64,000 nucleotides of DNA from Nitrospira sp. (GTDB lineage Bacteria; Nitrospirota; Nitrospiria; Nitrospirales; Nitrospiraceae). Location: positions 2,584,001 to 2,648,000 of the forward strand of contig CP126123.1 in the NCBI GenBank assembly GCA_030123605.1, read 5' to 3'. This document shows, in pieces, positions 17,638 through 25,047 of the stretch (the stretch's first letter is position 1; every line of letters starts with the position of its first letter). The position numbers and the translations under genes were made by a program. The notes under the pieces were generated by a model, which saw nothing but the letters and a program-made list of their open reading frames with translations, searched no databases and was not told the DNA's origin.

Positions 17638-18513
17638 ATGCTACGCACCACCATTACCCCCTCCACCACTTCCCTTCATCCGGCCTCGCGCACCGGCGAG
17701 GCCGAAAAGCTGGAGACCCGTCTCTGCCGCCTCGCGGGACAAGCCATTGCCGACTACCGCATGGTCGAGGATGGTGACAAGGTCATGGTGTGCCTTTCAG
17801 GCGGGAAAGACAGTTATGGCCTCCTGGAGGTTCTACTGTCCCTGCGCAGCCGCGCACCGATCCATTTCGACATCATCGCCGTCAACCTGGATCAGAAGCA
17901 ACCGGGCTTTCCCGCCCATGTGCTTCCGGAATACCTGACCAAACGCGGCGTGCCGTTTCACATCGAGACGCGCGACACCTATTCGATCGTCAAGCGTTTG
18001 ATCCCGGAAAGCCAGACCACCTGCTCGCTCTGCTCCCGTCTCCGACGCGGCCACCTCTATCGGCTCGCCACGGAGCTGGGCGCCACCAAAATCGCCCTGG
18101 GCCACCACCGAGACGACATCATGGAGACGCTCCTGCTCAATCTGTTCTTTACAGGCAAGCTGAAGGCCATGCCGCCGAAGCTGCGTTCGAAAAGCGGCCG
18201 ACACGTAGTGATTCGTCCCTTGGCCTATGTGAAGGAAGCGGACCTGGCCCGTTATGCCGCCTTGCTTCAATTTCCGATCATCCCCTGCGACCTCTGCGGC
18301 TCGCAGGATGATCTGAAACGCAAACAGGTCAAGGCCTTGCTCTGCGATTGGAACGAGCGGTTCCCCGGTTCCAACGACAGCATATTCGCAGCCCTCTCCA
18401 ATGTGGCGCCGCCCCTGCTGCTGGATCGCAGACTATTCGATTTTTCTTCGCTTCGAATTGATGTCGGCGCGACAGAGGCCGACGGGAACGATGCCGAGGA
18501 AGACCTGCTCTGA
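17638..18513 (+). CDS. ttcA: tRNA 2-thiocytidine(32) synthetase
   Basis: 291 aa. PP-loop ATPase motif [13 protein letters not shown], then the [10 protein letters not shown] cysteine pair and the [19 protein letters not shown] helix. It also has [13 protein letters not shown] near the end. TtcA uses an Fe-S cluster to thiolate C32 of tRNAs; the family has the C-x2-C motif seen here. The start could also be the ATG at 17629. Neither has a Shine-Dalgarno, and a TACAAT box ends 7 nt before 17638, so a very short leader is possible. The acidic tail ([12 protein letters not shown]) is variable. Confidence 0.9.
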   Translation: MLRTTITPSTTSLHPASRTGEAEKLETRLCRLAGQAIADYRMVEDGDKVMVCLSGGKDSYGLLEVLLSLRSRAPIHFDIIAVNLDQKQPGFPAHVLPEYLTKRGVPFHIETRDTYSIVKRLIPESQTTCSLCSRLRRGHLYRLATELGATKIALGHHRDDIMETLLLNLFFTGKLKAMPPKLRSKSGRHVVIRPLAYVKEADLARYAALLQFPIIPCDLCGSQDDLKRKQVKALLCDWNERFPGSNDSIFAALSNVAPPLLLDRRLFDFSSLRIDVGATEADGNDAEEDLL

Positions 18514-18623
18514 TCCGCCACGACCTTGTCCGGTCACAGACCTCGCAAAGCACCGACGCTCCTGCCTCCGATAGGAGGGACGACTCAATTGCTGGAAAGG
18601 ACATGCGGGACCGTAGCGCGCTG

Positions 18624-18767
18624 TCAGGCACGCTGACGTTGATGGGTTCGACGACCACAGCGAAGGCAGCGATAGGGGTAGTAGCCGAGCAGGAAGAACA
18701 GAAAGTCGAGAAGCCCTTGCCGGCGTGAACGCTTCGTATACCCGGAGCACTTGCCACAAAACAACAT
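18624..18767 (-). CDS. Tiny double-CxxC zinc-ribbon protein
   Basis: 47 aa: MLFCGKCSGYTKRSR, then DFLFFLLGYYPYRCLRCGRR. CxxC pairs flank a hydrophobic segment, and the ends are Arg-rich. A stop codon lies in frame just upstream of the ATG, so this is the longest form. It is clearly related to the next minus-strand gene upstream (18981-19124): both have CxxC, an R-rich turn, DF, G-[YF]-YP-[YF]-RC and R-rich C-termini. Too short for most gene callers. Function unknown. Confidence 0.6.
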   Translation of the reverse strand: MLFCGKCSGYTKRSRRQGLLDFLFFLLGYYPYRCLRCGRRTHQRQRA

Positions 18768-18980
18768 GAGGCGGGCTCACTCGTTTGGCAGCATACAAGA
18801 TCCGCTGACGAACCAAGCTGCCGGGGCATATCCTAAGGAAACTCCCCGGAAACTTACAAGTCCAATTTGATCGACCCGTCTGTCACTCACCGGCCACGAT
18901 GAGCACCCAAGACCGACCTTCGTGGCTCTCCGTCGGGCAGTCTTCCGATAGAAACCGAGGCCGGAGGTCTGGAGATTTCG

Positions 18981-19124
18981 CTACGTTCGGCGACGAAGAC
19001 GGAAGCGGTACTGGCAAATGGTGCATCGAAACGGATAAAACCCGATCAGGTGCATAAAGAAATCCCGCCAGCCATGACGGTTCACCCGCCTGGCACCGGC
19101 TGAACACATTGGGCAATAGACCAT
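18981..19124 (-). CDS. Tiny double-CxxC zinc-ribbon protein
   Basis: 47 aa: MVYCPMCSAGARRVNRHG, then FMHLIGFYPFRCTICQYRFR, ending LRRRT. Homologous in layout to the gene at 18624-18767 on the same strand, 213 bp downstream, suggesting a tandem duplication. The frame is open upstream to 19268, but the region before the ATG at 19124 lacks coding character; the Shine-Dalgarno is weak. Function unknown. Confidence 0.55.
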   Translation of the reverse strand: MVYCPMCSAGARRVNRHGWRDFFMHLIGFYPFRCTICQYRFRLRRRT

Positions 19125-19247
19125 TGAGACTGTTGCTACGCGCCTTTCTCCGCCACAGTAGGGTAAGATCACCTGATTGCGCGGGGTTGTGAGTGTGAAG
19201 CAGTTTCTAAGAGGACGCAAGCCCCATCGGAAGGAAACCTCGACGGC

Positions 19248-19685
19248 ATGGATGGGCCCGAACCACATCAGCGACGCAACGCGGAGCCGCCCCTCTGGTC
19301 GATCACCTTGGCTGCAGCCGTGATTGTCCTGACCCCGATGGTACTCTATTCCATTGCACCGGACGGACCAATCCGGGAAGGCGACACGGTCTTCTCGAAC
19401 GGATCACACAAGGTTCCCCTCTTTCAGCCCGATCGGTATCAGCAGGCAGGGTACGACTCCACCTGCCTGCTCGATCCGAAGGACCCGTTGATCGTGACCC
19501 ATTCGCCCGCCGAAGGATCGGACGACATGATCATCGCTCAGGTTCAAGGCAAGAGCCGCATCGAATGGCCGTTTTGTCCGCCCCAAGCGGAGCTGCTCGT
19601 CAAACGGCACCACGTCACACAGCAGCCCAGTCTGCTTCAAGACTTGAAAGACGGCGTACAGCGCCTTTTCAAACCCTCGCCCTGA
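19248..19685 (+). CDS. Hypothetical membrane-anchored protein
   Basis: 145 aa. A basic/polar N-terminus is followed by one membrane helix (LWSITLAAAVIVLTPMVLYSI). The outside domain contains STCLLDPKDPLIVTHSP and EWPFCPPQAELLVKRH, with two cysteines that could pair. It looks like a single-pass protein facing the periplasm. No family recognised. Convergent with msrA (23 bp). Confidence 0.65.
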   Translation: MDGPEPHQRRNAEPPLWSITLAAAVIVLTPMVLYSIAPDGPIREGDTVFSNGSHKVPLFQPDRYQQAGYDSTCLLDPKDPLIVTHSPAEGSDDMIIAQVQGKSRIEWPFCPPQAELLVKRHHVTQQPSLLQDLKDGVQRLFKPSP

Positions 19686-19708
19686 AGCACAGCATCCCAC
19701 AGCAGCCG

Positions 19709-20248
19709 TTACGCTTTGAGCAGCGAGGCAAAGTGCTGGCGAAACTTGGCCACCTTGGGACTCACGACAGCGGTGCAGTACCCCTGAAAGGGATTGCGCG
19801 CAAAATATTCCTGGTGGTAGGCCTCAGCCTCGAACCACCGACCGGCAGACGCCACTTCGGTCACGATCGGATTGCGGTAGAACCGCTCTTGTGCGACCAC
19901 GGCAATCACCTCTTCGGCAATCTGCTTCTGCTCCGGGGAGTGATAGAAGATCGCGGACCGATATTGCGTCCCGCTGTCGTTGCCCTGCCGGTTGAGTGTC
20001 GTGGGATCGTGGATGACGAAAAATATATTCAGCAGGTCACGATAGGTGATCGCCTGAGGATCGAAGGTGATCCGGACCGCTTCCGCATGTCCGGTCCGTC
20101 CGCCACACACTTGCTCATAGGTCGGGTTATCCACCTGTCCGCCGATGTACCCTGATTCGACCGACCGAACTCCCTTCACCTGGTCATAGACCGCTTCAAG
20201 GCACCAAAAACACCCGCCCGCCAGGGTCGCAATCTCCGTTTGCCCCAT
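19709..20248 (-). CDS. msrA: Peptide-methionine (S)-S-oxide reductase
   Basis: 179 aa. Catalytic GGCFWCLEAVYDQVKGV near the N-terminus, then SGYIGGQVDNPTYEQVCGGRTGHAE, a highly conserved MsrA stretch, and FFVIHDPTTLNRQGNDSGTQYRS. It reduces methionine-S-sulfoxide in proteins, presumably with thioredoxin. No signal peptide, so cytoplasmic. The typical C-terminal resolving cysteines are absent: the protein ends at FRQHFASLLKA. Recycling may therefore use the cysteine at residue 16 or 60. Confidence 0.95.
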   Translation of the reverse strand: MGQTEIATLAGGCFWCLEAVYDQVKGVRSVESGYIGGQVDNPTYEQVCGGRTGHAEAVRITFDPQAITYRDLLNIFFVIHDPTTLNRQGNDSGTQYRSAIFYHSPEQKQIAEEVIAVVAQERFYRNPIVTEVASAGRWFEAEAYHQEYFARNPFQGYCTAVVSPKVAKFRQHFASLLKA

Positions 20249-20291
20249 CCCTCACCTCCCCTTTCACCGGGCTCTCACCGGATCTCCGATG

Positions 20292-20508
20292 CTAGCTCGC
20301 ATTATTCATGAGGGTTCGTGACGAAACCGCCAAGACGCCACGCGAGACGGACACGCGGAACCCCGAGCGGCCGAGTCGTACGTGAAACAGTACGTCGAGG
20401 TCGTGAGGGGCGAGCCTGCCCGCTTGGCTGCGTGAAGTCAGCAGCCAAGCTCGTCGCAGCGGCGTCTCGGCGGTTGCAGTAGAAGCGCTCATGAATAGTG
20501 CGGGCTAG
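20292..20508. repeat. 217-bp palindromic repeat (type A)
   Basis: Outer 20-bp inverted repeats CTAGCTCGCATTATTCATGA (20292-20311) and its partner at 20489-20508 (18 of 20 pair). Inside, CCGCCAAGACGCC pairs with GGCGTCTCGGCGG, and GCTTGGCTGC with GCAGCCAAGC around a 9-nt loop. It shares ends and interior with the repeat at 41101-41316 on the opposite strand. The right-hand CTAG gives the TAG that would have ended the neighbouring zwf remnant. Confidence 0.85.
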
Positions 20509-20872
20509 GCCTGCCCTCCGTTCCGCCACTCTCCCTTCACGCTTCATCAACGCCTCTGCCTCCGTCGGCCCCCAACTTCCGCTGTGATAGTTTGGAAACG
20601 CCGCCGCCTCAGGAAGCGACCTCCAGACATCCAGAATCATCTGTACGACCGCCCCCCCAATTCGATGTTATCCACCCGTTGAAAGAGCGTCGCGTCTCCT
20701 GCCATGGCATCATGCAGGAGCGTTTCGTAGCCTGCATTGGGGGCATTGCCGAAATAATCGACATATCGAAAATCCATGTCCACCGTCCCGATCCGTACGG
20801 TTCGGTCCCGGCACTTTGGCATCGAAGCGAAATGCCCTCGTCAAGCTGAATGAAAAAGGTCCGACAGCACAT
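20505..20872 (-). pseudogene. Decayed glucose-6-phosphate dehydrogenase (zwf) 3' remnant
   Basis: The minus strand encodes, in several frames, the C-terminal landmarks of G6PD in the right order. [12 protein letters not shown] lies near 20870-20835. [38 protein letters not shown] lie at about 20785-20660. ILDVWRSLPEAAAFPNYHSG, SWGPTEAEALMKRE follow at 20640-20530, then EWRNGGQA and a TAG supplied by the repeat. At least three frameshifts separate the pieces and the first ~350 codons are missing. So this is a relic, not an expressed enzyme. Confidence 0.8.
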
Positions 20873-21039
20873 ACCTTGAGGTCATGTTCGAGAGCATCGG
20901 TCATCCTGCCTGACCTTATCCTTGAACCGCAACCTCACCGCCCGCCCGTCGAGACTTTTTGCATTTGAGTAGCAACCTTGCCGCCCCCGTGATACTGATA
21001 TAAAATCATCTCCGGCGACCGCCTCGGACAAGTACCTCC

Positions 21040-21975
21040 ATGCACTTGAAGTCCCGCCCCTTGTCGTTTCATTTTTCCAGGCTGCCGGCCCTTCGGCTCA
21101 GACGCTGGATCAGCCTGCTCACGATCGGCGGGGTGGTCGGTGTACTTTCGAGCACCGGCGGGGTCGACGGCGCCGCGACGCCGCTCACTCCACGGGACGT
21201 ACACATCGAGGTGCCAGCCGACAGCCTGTACGGGTCTCTCCCGATCAATCGGGGGCTCACCGTCTCGGTCCATATCCCGGAGCAACCGACCAGCCGAGAC
21301 GAGCCGTTGGTCGTCAGCTTTGAAAGCCCTGCATCCGCTGCCTACACAGTCCCGCTGGATCTTGACCGAGATCGGCATCGTTATACCGCCACCGTCGACC
21401 TCGGTCGCCTCTCGACGACCATGGGCGATCCTCCGAAAGCGACCCCGATCCAAATCGTGATCGCCCACCGACAGGGGCCGCATGTGGAAGAGCTCGCCCG
21501 CCGTACCGTCGTCGTCACGATTGCTACGCCAGGCTATACCGACCACAGCACCGGCGCAGGGATGATTGATCTCTCGCCGCATCTGGCTGATTCGGTCCGG
21601 CGAACCCAGGGTCAGCCCGCAGACCTGACGCCTTCTGACGCCCGCCTGGAAGAACAAGATCTGCTTGGAGAGGGAAGGCCGGCGCGTCAGGATGGCTATT
21701 GGAAGATGTTACAGGGACTGATCCGCCGGCAGATGGAGGACGACCTTGCGTCACATCGCAATGCAACCGGCCGACGGATGCCGGGCATCGGCTTTCGCCT
21801 CTACGCAAACGGTGAGGCTCAGTTGATCGAAGTCGAACGAAGTTCCGGGGATCTGGAGTTGGATCAGGCGGCCCTCTTGGCCGTGGTCAATGCCCATCCC
21901 TTTCCTCCTTTCCCGGCCGGTACCAGAGACTCCCACATCGATGTCCATCTCGATCTGCCCGCCTTCATCCGCTGA
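21040..21975 (+). CDS. TonB C-terminal-domain protein
   Basis: 311 aa. N-terminal membrane/signal segment (WISLLTIGGVVGVLSSTGGV), a central beta-rich region (LPINRGLTVSVHIPEQP), then the TonB-C fold: GIGFRLYANGEAQLIEVERS, SGDLELDQAALLAVVNAHPF, PPFPAG. The DQAAL..V....PFPPFP pattern is that of TonB/TolA C-terminal domains, which contact outer-membrane partners. It lacks a proline-rich spacer, so it may not be a true energy transducer. A TATAAA box lies about 40 bp upstream. Confidence 0.75.
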   Translation: MHLKSRPLSFHFSRLPALRLRRWISLLTIGGVVGVLSSTGGVDGAATPLTPRDVHIEVPADSLYGSLPINRGLTVSVHIPEQPTSRDEPLVVSFESPASAAYTVPLDLDRDRHRYTATVDLGRLSTTMGDPPKATPIQIVIAHRQGPHVEELARRTVVVTIATPGYTDHSTGAGMIDLSPHLADSVRRTQGQPADLTPSDARLEEQDLLGEGRPARQDGYWKMLQGLIRRQMEDDLASHRNATGRRMPGIGFRLYANGEAQLIEVERSSGDLELDQAALLAVVNAHPFPPFPAGTRDSHIDVHLDLPAFIR

Positions 21976-22007
21976 CGCCTGACAACGACACCCCCACCGA
22001 ACACCGG

Positions 22008-22328
22008 CTAATTATTCTGTGTCCGCTTCAGCCAGTCGATGAATCGCTGGAGCCGTGCACGTTCCTCTGCGTGAACATGCACGAAGACCAGGCCAAAGCC
22101 AGTAGCATTGGTCCAACGAACCTCGGCGATCTCGACGGTGAACGGTTCATAGGGGGCCGGAAATTCGACTTGGAGGGAGAGGCAAGCGCGGGTAGTGAGC
22201 GATTCCTCGCTTACCACGTGGCAGCCTTCGTTGGAGAGGCTGGTGATGAGCCCGCTTCCAGCAATGGCATGGCCAGAAAAGGTGAGCGGCACTTCGATTT
22301 CATAGCGGGGACTGTCGCGTCGCTCCAC
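22008..22328 (-). CDS. PilZ-domain protein
   Basis: 106 aa, PilZ only. The c-di-GMP-binding RxxxR is ERRDSPRYEI at the N-terminus; the second motif is weaker (SLSNEGCHVVSEE in place of DxSxxG). EVRWTNATGFGLVFVH is the usual C-terminal strand. Likely a cytoplasmic c-di-GMP effector. An IS256-type element sits about 100 bp upstream of the start and may have separated it from its promoter. A second PilZ gene lies across the element. Confidence 0.85.
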   Translation of the reverse strand: MERRDSPRYEIEVPLTFSGHAIAGSGLITSLSNEGCHVVSEESLTTRACLSLQVEFPAPYEPFTVEIAEVRWTNATGFGLVFVHVHAEERARLQRFIDWLKRTQNN

Positions 22329-22430
22329 AAATGCCCTTTGCTACGCCCGATGAACCGGCTCGGTCCATGGAATCGCCTGAGATGGATACGCTGTTCCGCA
22401 GTCAAAATCAACCGACGCCTCGAGCTACTA

Positions 22431-23831
22431 TCAGAAGGTGTGGAAATAGGATAAAGGCGGCGTAACCTTTCGGTTGGACATCAACCAACCAAGCCTCCGT
22501 TGGAGCGGAGGGGAAAGGATACGCCACCATGCGTGAGAAGAGCAGACACGAGGCGGTCGAGTCAAGCGAGGTGTGTTACGACACGCTGGAGCAGTGGGCC
22601 AGAGGGCAGATTCAGGACCAGCTCCAGCGCATCCTGGAGGAAGAGGTGACCACGTTCCTGGGCCGCCAACGGCATGAGCGGCGGGAACGGGTGTCCCCGC
22701 TGGACCCGCCTAAGGGCAGTCGGAACGGCTACGGAAACCCTCGCCATGTTTCGATGAGCTGCGGGACGGTGACGGTGTGGCGCCCCAGAGTTCGGGACCT
22801 GGAGGAGCGCTTCAAGAGCAAGGTGCTGCCGCTGTTTACGCGCCGCACCCGGGAAGTCGGTGAGGTGCTGCCGGAGCTATATCTGCACGGGCTCTCAAGC
22901 GGGGATTTCGAACTCGCTCTGAGGGGGCTGCTCGGTGAGGGGGCACCGCTGTCGGCCAGTTCCATCCAGCGACTCAAGGCCCGATTCGAACTGGAATACG
23001 AGGCCTGGAAGACGCGGGATGTGTCGGCCCTGGAGGTCGTCTACTGGTGGGCTGATGGTCTGTATGTGAAGGCCGGGATCGAAGACCGAAAGGCGGCGCT
23101 GCTGACGATCGTGGGAGCGCTCGCTAGCGGCAAAAAGATCGTGCTGGCCTGCGAGAGCGGCGAGCGGGAGAGCAAGGAGTCGTGGCTGAAGGTCCTGCGC
23201 AGTCTGCGGGAGCGTGGACTGAAGTTTCCGCAGCTCACGGTCGCTGACGGACACCTTGGCATCTGGGCCGCTCTCGGGGAACTCCATCCCACCGGTAAGG
23301 AGCAGCGGTGCTGGAATCACAAGATCACCAATGTCTTGGACGCGGTGCCCAAGAAAGAGCAGCAGAAGGCGGCCGAGCTGCTCAAGGCGATGCCCTATGC
23401 CGAGACCCAGGCCGAGTGCGAGCAGCTGCGCGACAAATTCGTCCGCACGTACAACAAGACGGACCAGAAGGCCGTGGAGACGCTCGTGCGGGACTGGGAC
23501 CGGATGGTCACGTTCTATTCCTTCCCGAAAGAGCACTGGATTCACCTCAGAACAACGAACATCGTGGAGTCACCCTTCGCGGCCGTGCGGCTTCGGACGG
23601 ACGCCTCACGCCGCTACAAACGGGTCGAGAGCGCCAAGGCAATCATCTGGAAGATGCTCACCGTCGCCGAGAAGACGTGGAGAAGGCTCAATGCGACGGA
23701 GCTGCTGCCCCTGGTGGCCTCTGGAGGCAAGTTTACGGACGGGGTGCGGAAGCAATCAGGACAGGTGAGGAGCGAAGCGAGCCGTCAGCCGAAAAACATC
23801 GCCGCCTGAAGTTCTTTTACACACCTCTTGA
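22431..23831 (+). mobile_element. IS256-family insertion sequence, apparently intact
   Basis: About 1.4 kb. The ends are imperfect inverted repeats, left from 22431 (TCAGAAGGTGTGGAAATAGG) and right ending at 23831 (minus-strand reading TCAAGAGGTGTGTAAAAGAA). Both run on to a shared AGGCGGCG. One full-length transposase lies inside. No matching 8-9-bp direct repeat is visible in the flanks, so the exact ends are approximate or the site has rearranged after insertion. Confidence 0.85.
22529..23809 (+). CDS. IS256-family (Mutator-like) transposase
   Basis: 426 aa, full length for the family. DDE acidic residues appear as VVYWWADGLYVKAG, LTVADGHLGIWAAL and, later, the IVESPFAAVRLRTDASRRYK block typical of the C-terminal catalytic Glu region. 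LRERGLKFPQLTVADG and CWNHKITNVLDAVPK are family hallmarks. It catalyses cut-out or copy-out transposition of its own element. A GGGAAAGGA lies upstream of the ATG. No frameshift or stop, so it may be active. Confidence 0.93.
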   Translation: MREKSRHEAVESSEVCYDTLEQWARGQIQDQLQRILEEEVTTFLGRQRHERRERVSPLDPPKGSRNGYGNPRHVSMSCGTVTVWRPRVRDLEERFKSKVLPLFTRRTREVGEVLPELYLHGLSSGDFELALRGLLGEGAPLSASSIQRLKARFELEYEAWKTRDVSALEVVYWWADGLYVKAGIEDRKAALLTIVGALASGKKIVLACESGERESKESWLKVLRSLRERGLKFPQLTVADGHLGIWAALGELHPTGKEQRCWNHKITNVLDAVPKKEQQKAAELLKAMPYAETQAECEQLRDKFVRTYNKTDQKAVETLVRDWDRMVTFYSFPKEHWIHLRTTNIVESPFAAVRLRTDASRRYKRVESAKAIIWKMLTVAEKTWRRLNATELLPLVASGGKFTDGVRKQSGQVRSEASRQPKNIAA

Positions 23832-24058
23832 CGGTGGCTCGACGCCTCTTCGATCAACGACTTGGTACAGGAGCCCGTCTGGGAACCTTTGCCGTCTCGC
23901 AGCGCGCCCGCCGCGTTATCGCGAAAGATACGCGGCGTATCCTTTTATGCAGCCCAACATCCCTCGTCCTGTCCCTCACTGCGGCAATTCAACGGCGAAG
24001 TCCTGTGAAATCAGGGACCTTCCACCACTCAGCCTTACGGCTCATCGCAATTATCTGC

Positions 24059-24074
24059 TGGCATGAGGGTTGCT
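24059..24074 (+). promoter_or_regulatory. Candidate sigma-54 (RpoN) promoter
   Basis: TGGCATGAGGGTTGCT has GG and GC exactly 10 nt apart, as in the consensus TGGCAC-N5-TTGCW. It lies 44 bp before the ATG of a 38-aa membrane peptide. One match in a GC-rich sequence can be chance. The 286 bp between the IS end and the peptide hold nothing else recognised. Confidence 0.4.
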
Positions 24075-24117
24075 CACCAGAAAGTAGCAGAGGGAGCCAA
24101 CCAGAAGGAGAAGTCTC

Positions 24118-24234
24118 ATGGAAAATGCGGTAGGGCTTATCATCACCGTCGTCGTCTTTTCAGCACTCATCGGAGGTTGGGTCGCAGATCTCCTGCGGGA
24201 TGCAGGGCCCGAGGCTGTCCCTCGACGGCGGTGA
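24118..24234 (+). CDS. 38-aa single-pass membrane peptide
   Basis: Sequence starts MENAVGLIITVVVFSALIGG, followed by WVADLLRDAGPEAVPRRR. One membrane helix spans residues 4-23 with a basic C-terminus, so the tail is expected inside. A strong AGAAGGAGAA lies 7 nt before the ATG. A sigma-54-like site is upstream and a PilZ gene downstream. Function unknown. Confidence 0.6.
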   Translation: MENAVGLIITVVVFSALIGGWVADLLRDAGPEAVPRRR

Positions 24235-24554
24235 ACGAGCGATGCACCCAATGACCACGCCCATGAAGGGCGCGGTGACGTCAGAGGCGAGGAGACCGTG
24301 TCATGTTTTCCAACGCCTGCCTTCAAATTCTTCGGATGGCTGCCGGTAAAAGCCTGACCGTCTTGGCCCTGGTTTTCCTGCCGTTCCCGATCGGTATCCC
24401 CTTAGCACTGTGGTTGACCCGCCGCAACAGTCTTCGCACCCCCATCGGCGGACAACTGAAACCCTCCGCCCTGATCACCGGAATGTCGCCCGCCCCATTC
24501 TCTTTTCATTCATGGATGGAAATTCCGAGCCTGCGGCATCTCAAGTTCCCGAAG

Positions 24555-24595
24555 GGCCCTGCCGAAAAAGCGACAGGCCCTCAGGAAGCAGGGCC
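24555..24595 (+). promoter_or_regulatory. Hairpin ahead of the PilZ start
   Basis: GGCCCTGC at 24555-24562 pairs perfectly with GCAGGGCC at 24588-24595; the 25-nt loop itself contains a matching GGCCCT. It ends about 20 nt before the ATG at 24615 and just before its AAGGAGG, so it could affect ribosome access. It lacks the conserved bases of the c-di-GMP-I riboswitch. Confidence 0.35.
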
Positions 24596-24614
24596 AAGGC
24601 AAGGAGGCCTTCTC

Positions 24615-24974
24615 ATGGACATGGAACTTCGTTCCTCAACGCGGGTCACCGTGACCTATCCGGTCCGGCTTTTGAGCGACGCACTGACCGGCCAAGGGAC
24701 AGTCATCAACCTTTCCCTACCTGGCTGCGCCGTTCGGACCGACTTGCCCGTCAAGCCGGGTGACTATCTCGAACTGCAGGTCATGGCGCCGGATCAGGCT
24801 CGCCCGCTCACTGTAGGACTCGCAAAGGTCCGATGGGCCGCCCATCAGAAAGTTGGCATTGAGTTCATCCGAGTGCGCCGGGACGACCAGAGCCGGATTC
24901 AGCGCCTGATCGGGCGGTTGCTCGGCGAATCGACCGTTGAAGCCGCCGAAGCTCAGGAACTGACTGCTGCGTAA
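24615..24974 (+). CDS. PilZ-domain protein
   Basis: 119 aa from MDMELRSSTRVTVTYPV, with CAAGGAGG 7-8 nt upstream. A PilZ core has LRSSTRVTVTYPVRLL as a poor RxxxR, INLSLPGCAVRT as the DxSxxG equivalent, and LAKVRWAAHQKVGIEFIRV as the closing strands. c-di-GMP binding is uncertain because the first Arg motif is degenerate. The same frame is open back to an ATG at 24303, which also has a fair GAGGAG and would add a membrane helix (KSLTVLALVFLPFPIGIPLA). The long form is a real alternative. Confidence 0.7.
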   Translation: MDMELRSSTRVTVTYPVRLLSDALTGQGTVINLSLPGCAVRTDLPVKPGDYLELQVMAPDQARPLTVGLAKVRWAAHQKVGIEFIRVRRDDQSRIQRLIGRLLGESTVEAAEAQELTAA

Positions 24975-25047
24975 GCAGCCTGCAGGGTACCGCTGAGGCC
25001 GGCCTTCAGTTCCGGCCCGAGGCGAAGCGACACTTACGATCAGGCGG

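Noticed and set aside
20292..20508. CRISPR array or leader
   Set aside because: There is one palindromic unit with internal stems, not regularly spaced direct repeats with spacers; no cas genes were seen anywhere in the window.
22529..23809. Composite transposon formed by IS256 and the 37-40 kb element
   Set aside because: The two have unrelated transposases and ends, and the DNA between them is ordinary chromosome.
24555..24612. c-di-GMP-I riboswitch upstream of the PilZ start
   Set aside because: The stem is real, but the conserved riboswitch bases (for example a CGCAAAGCC-type segment and tetraloop receptor) are missing.
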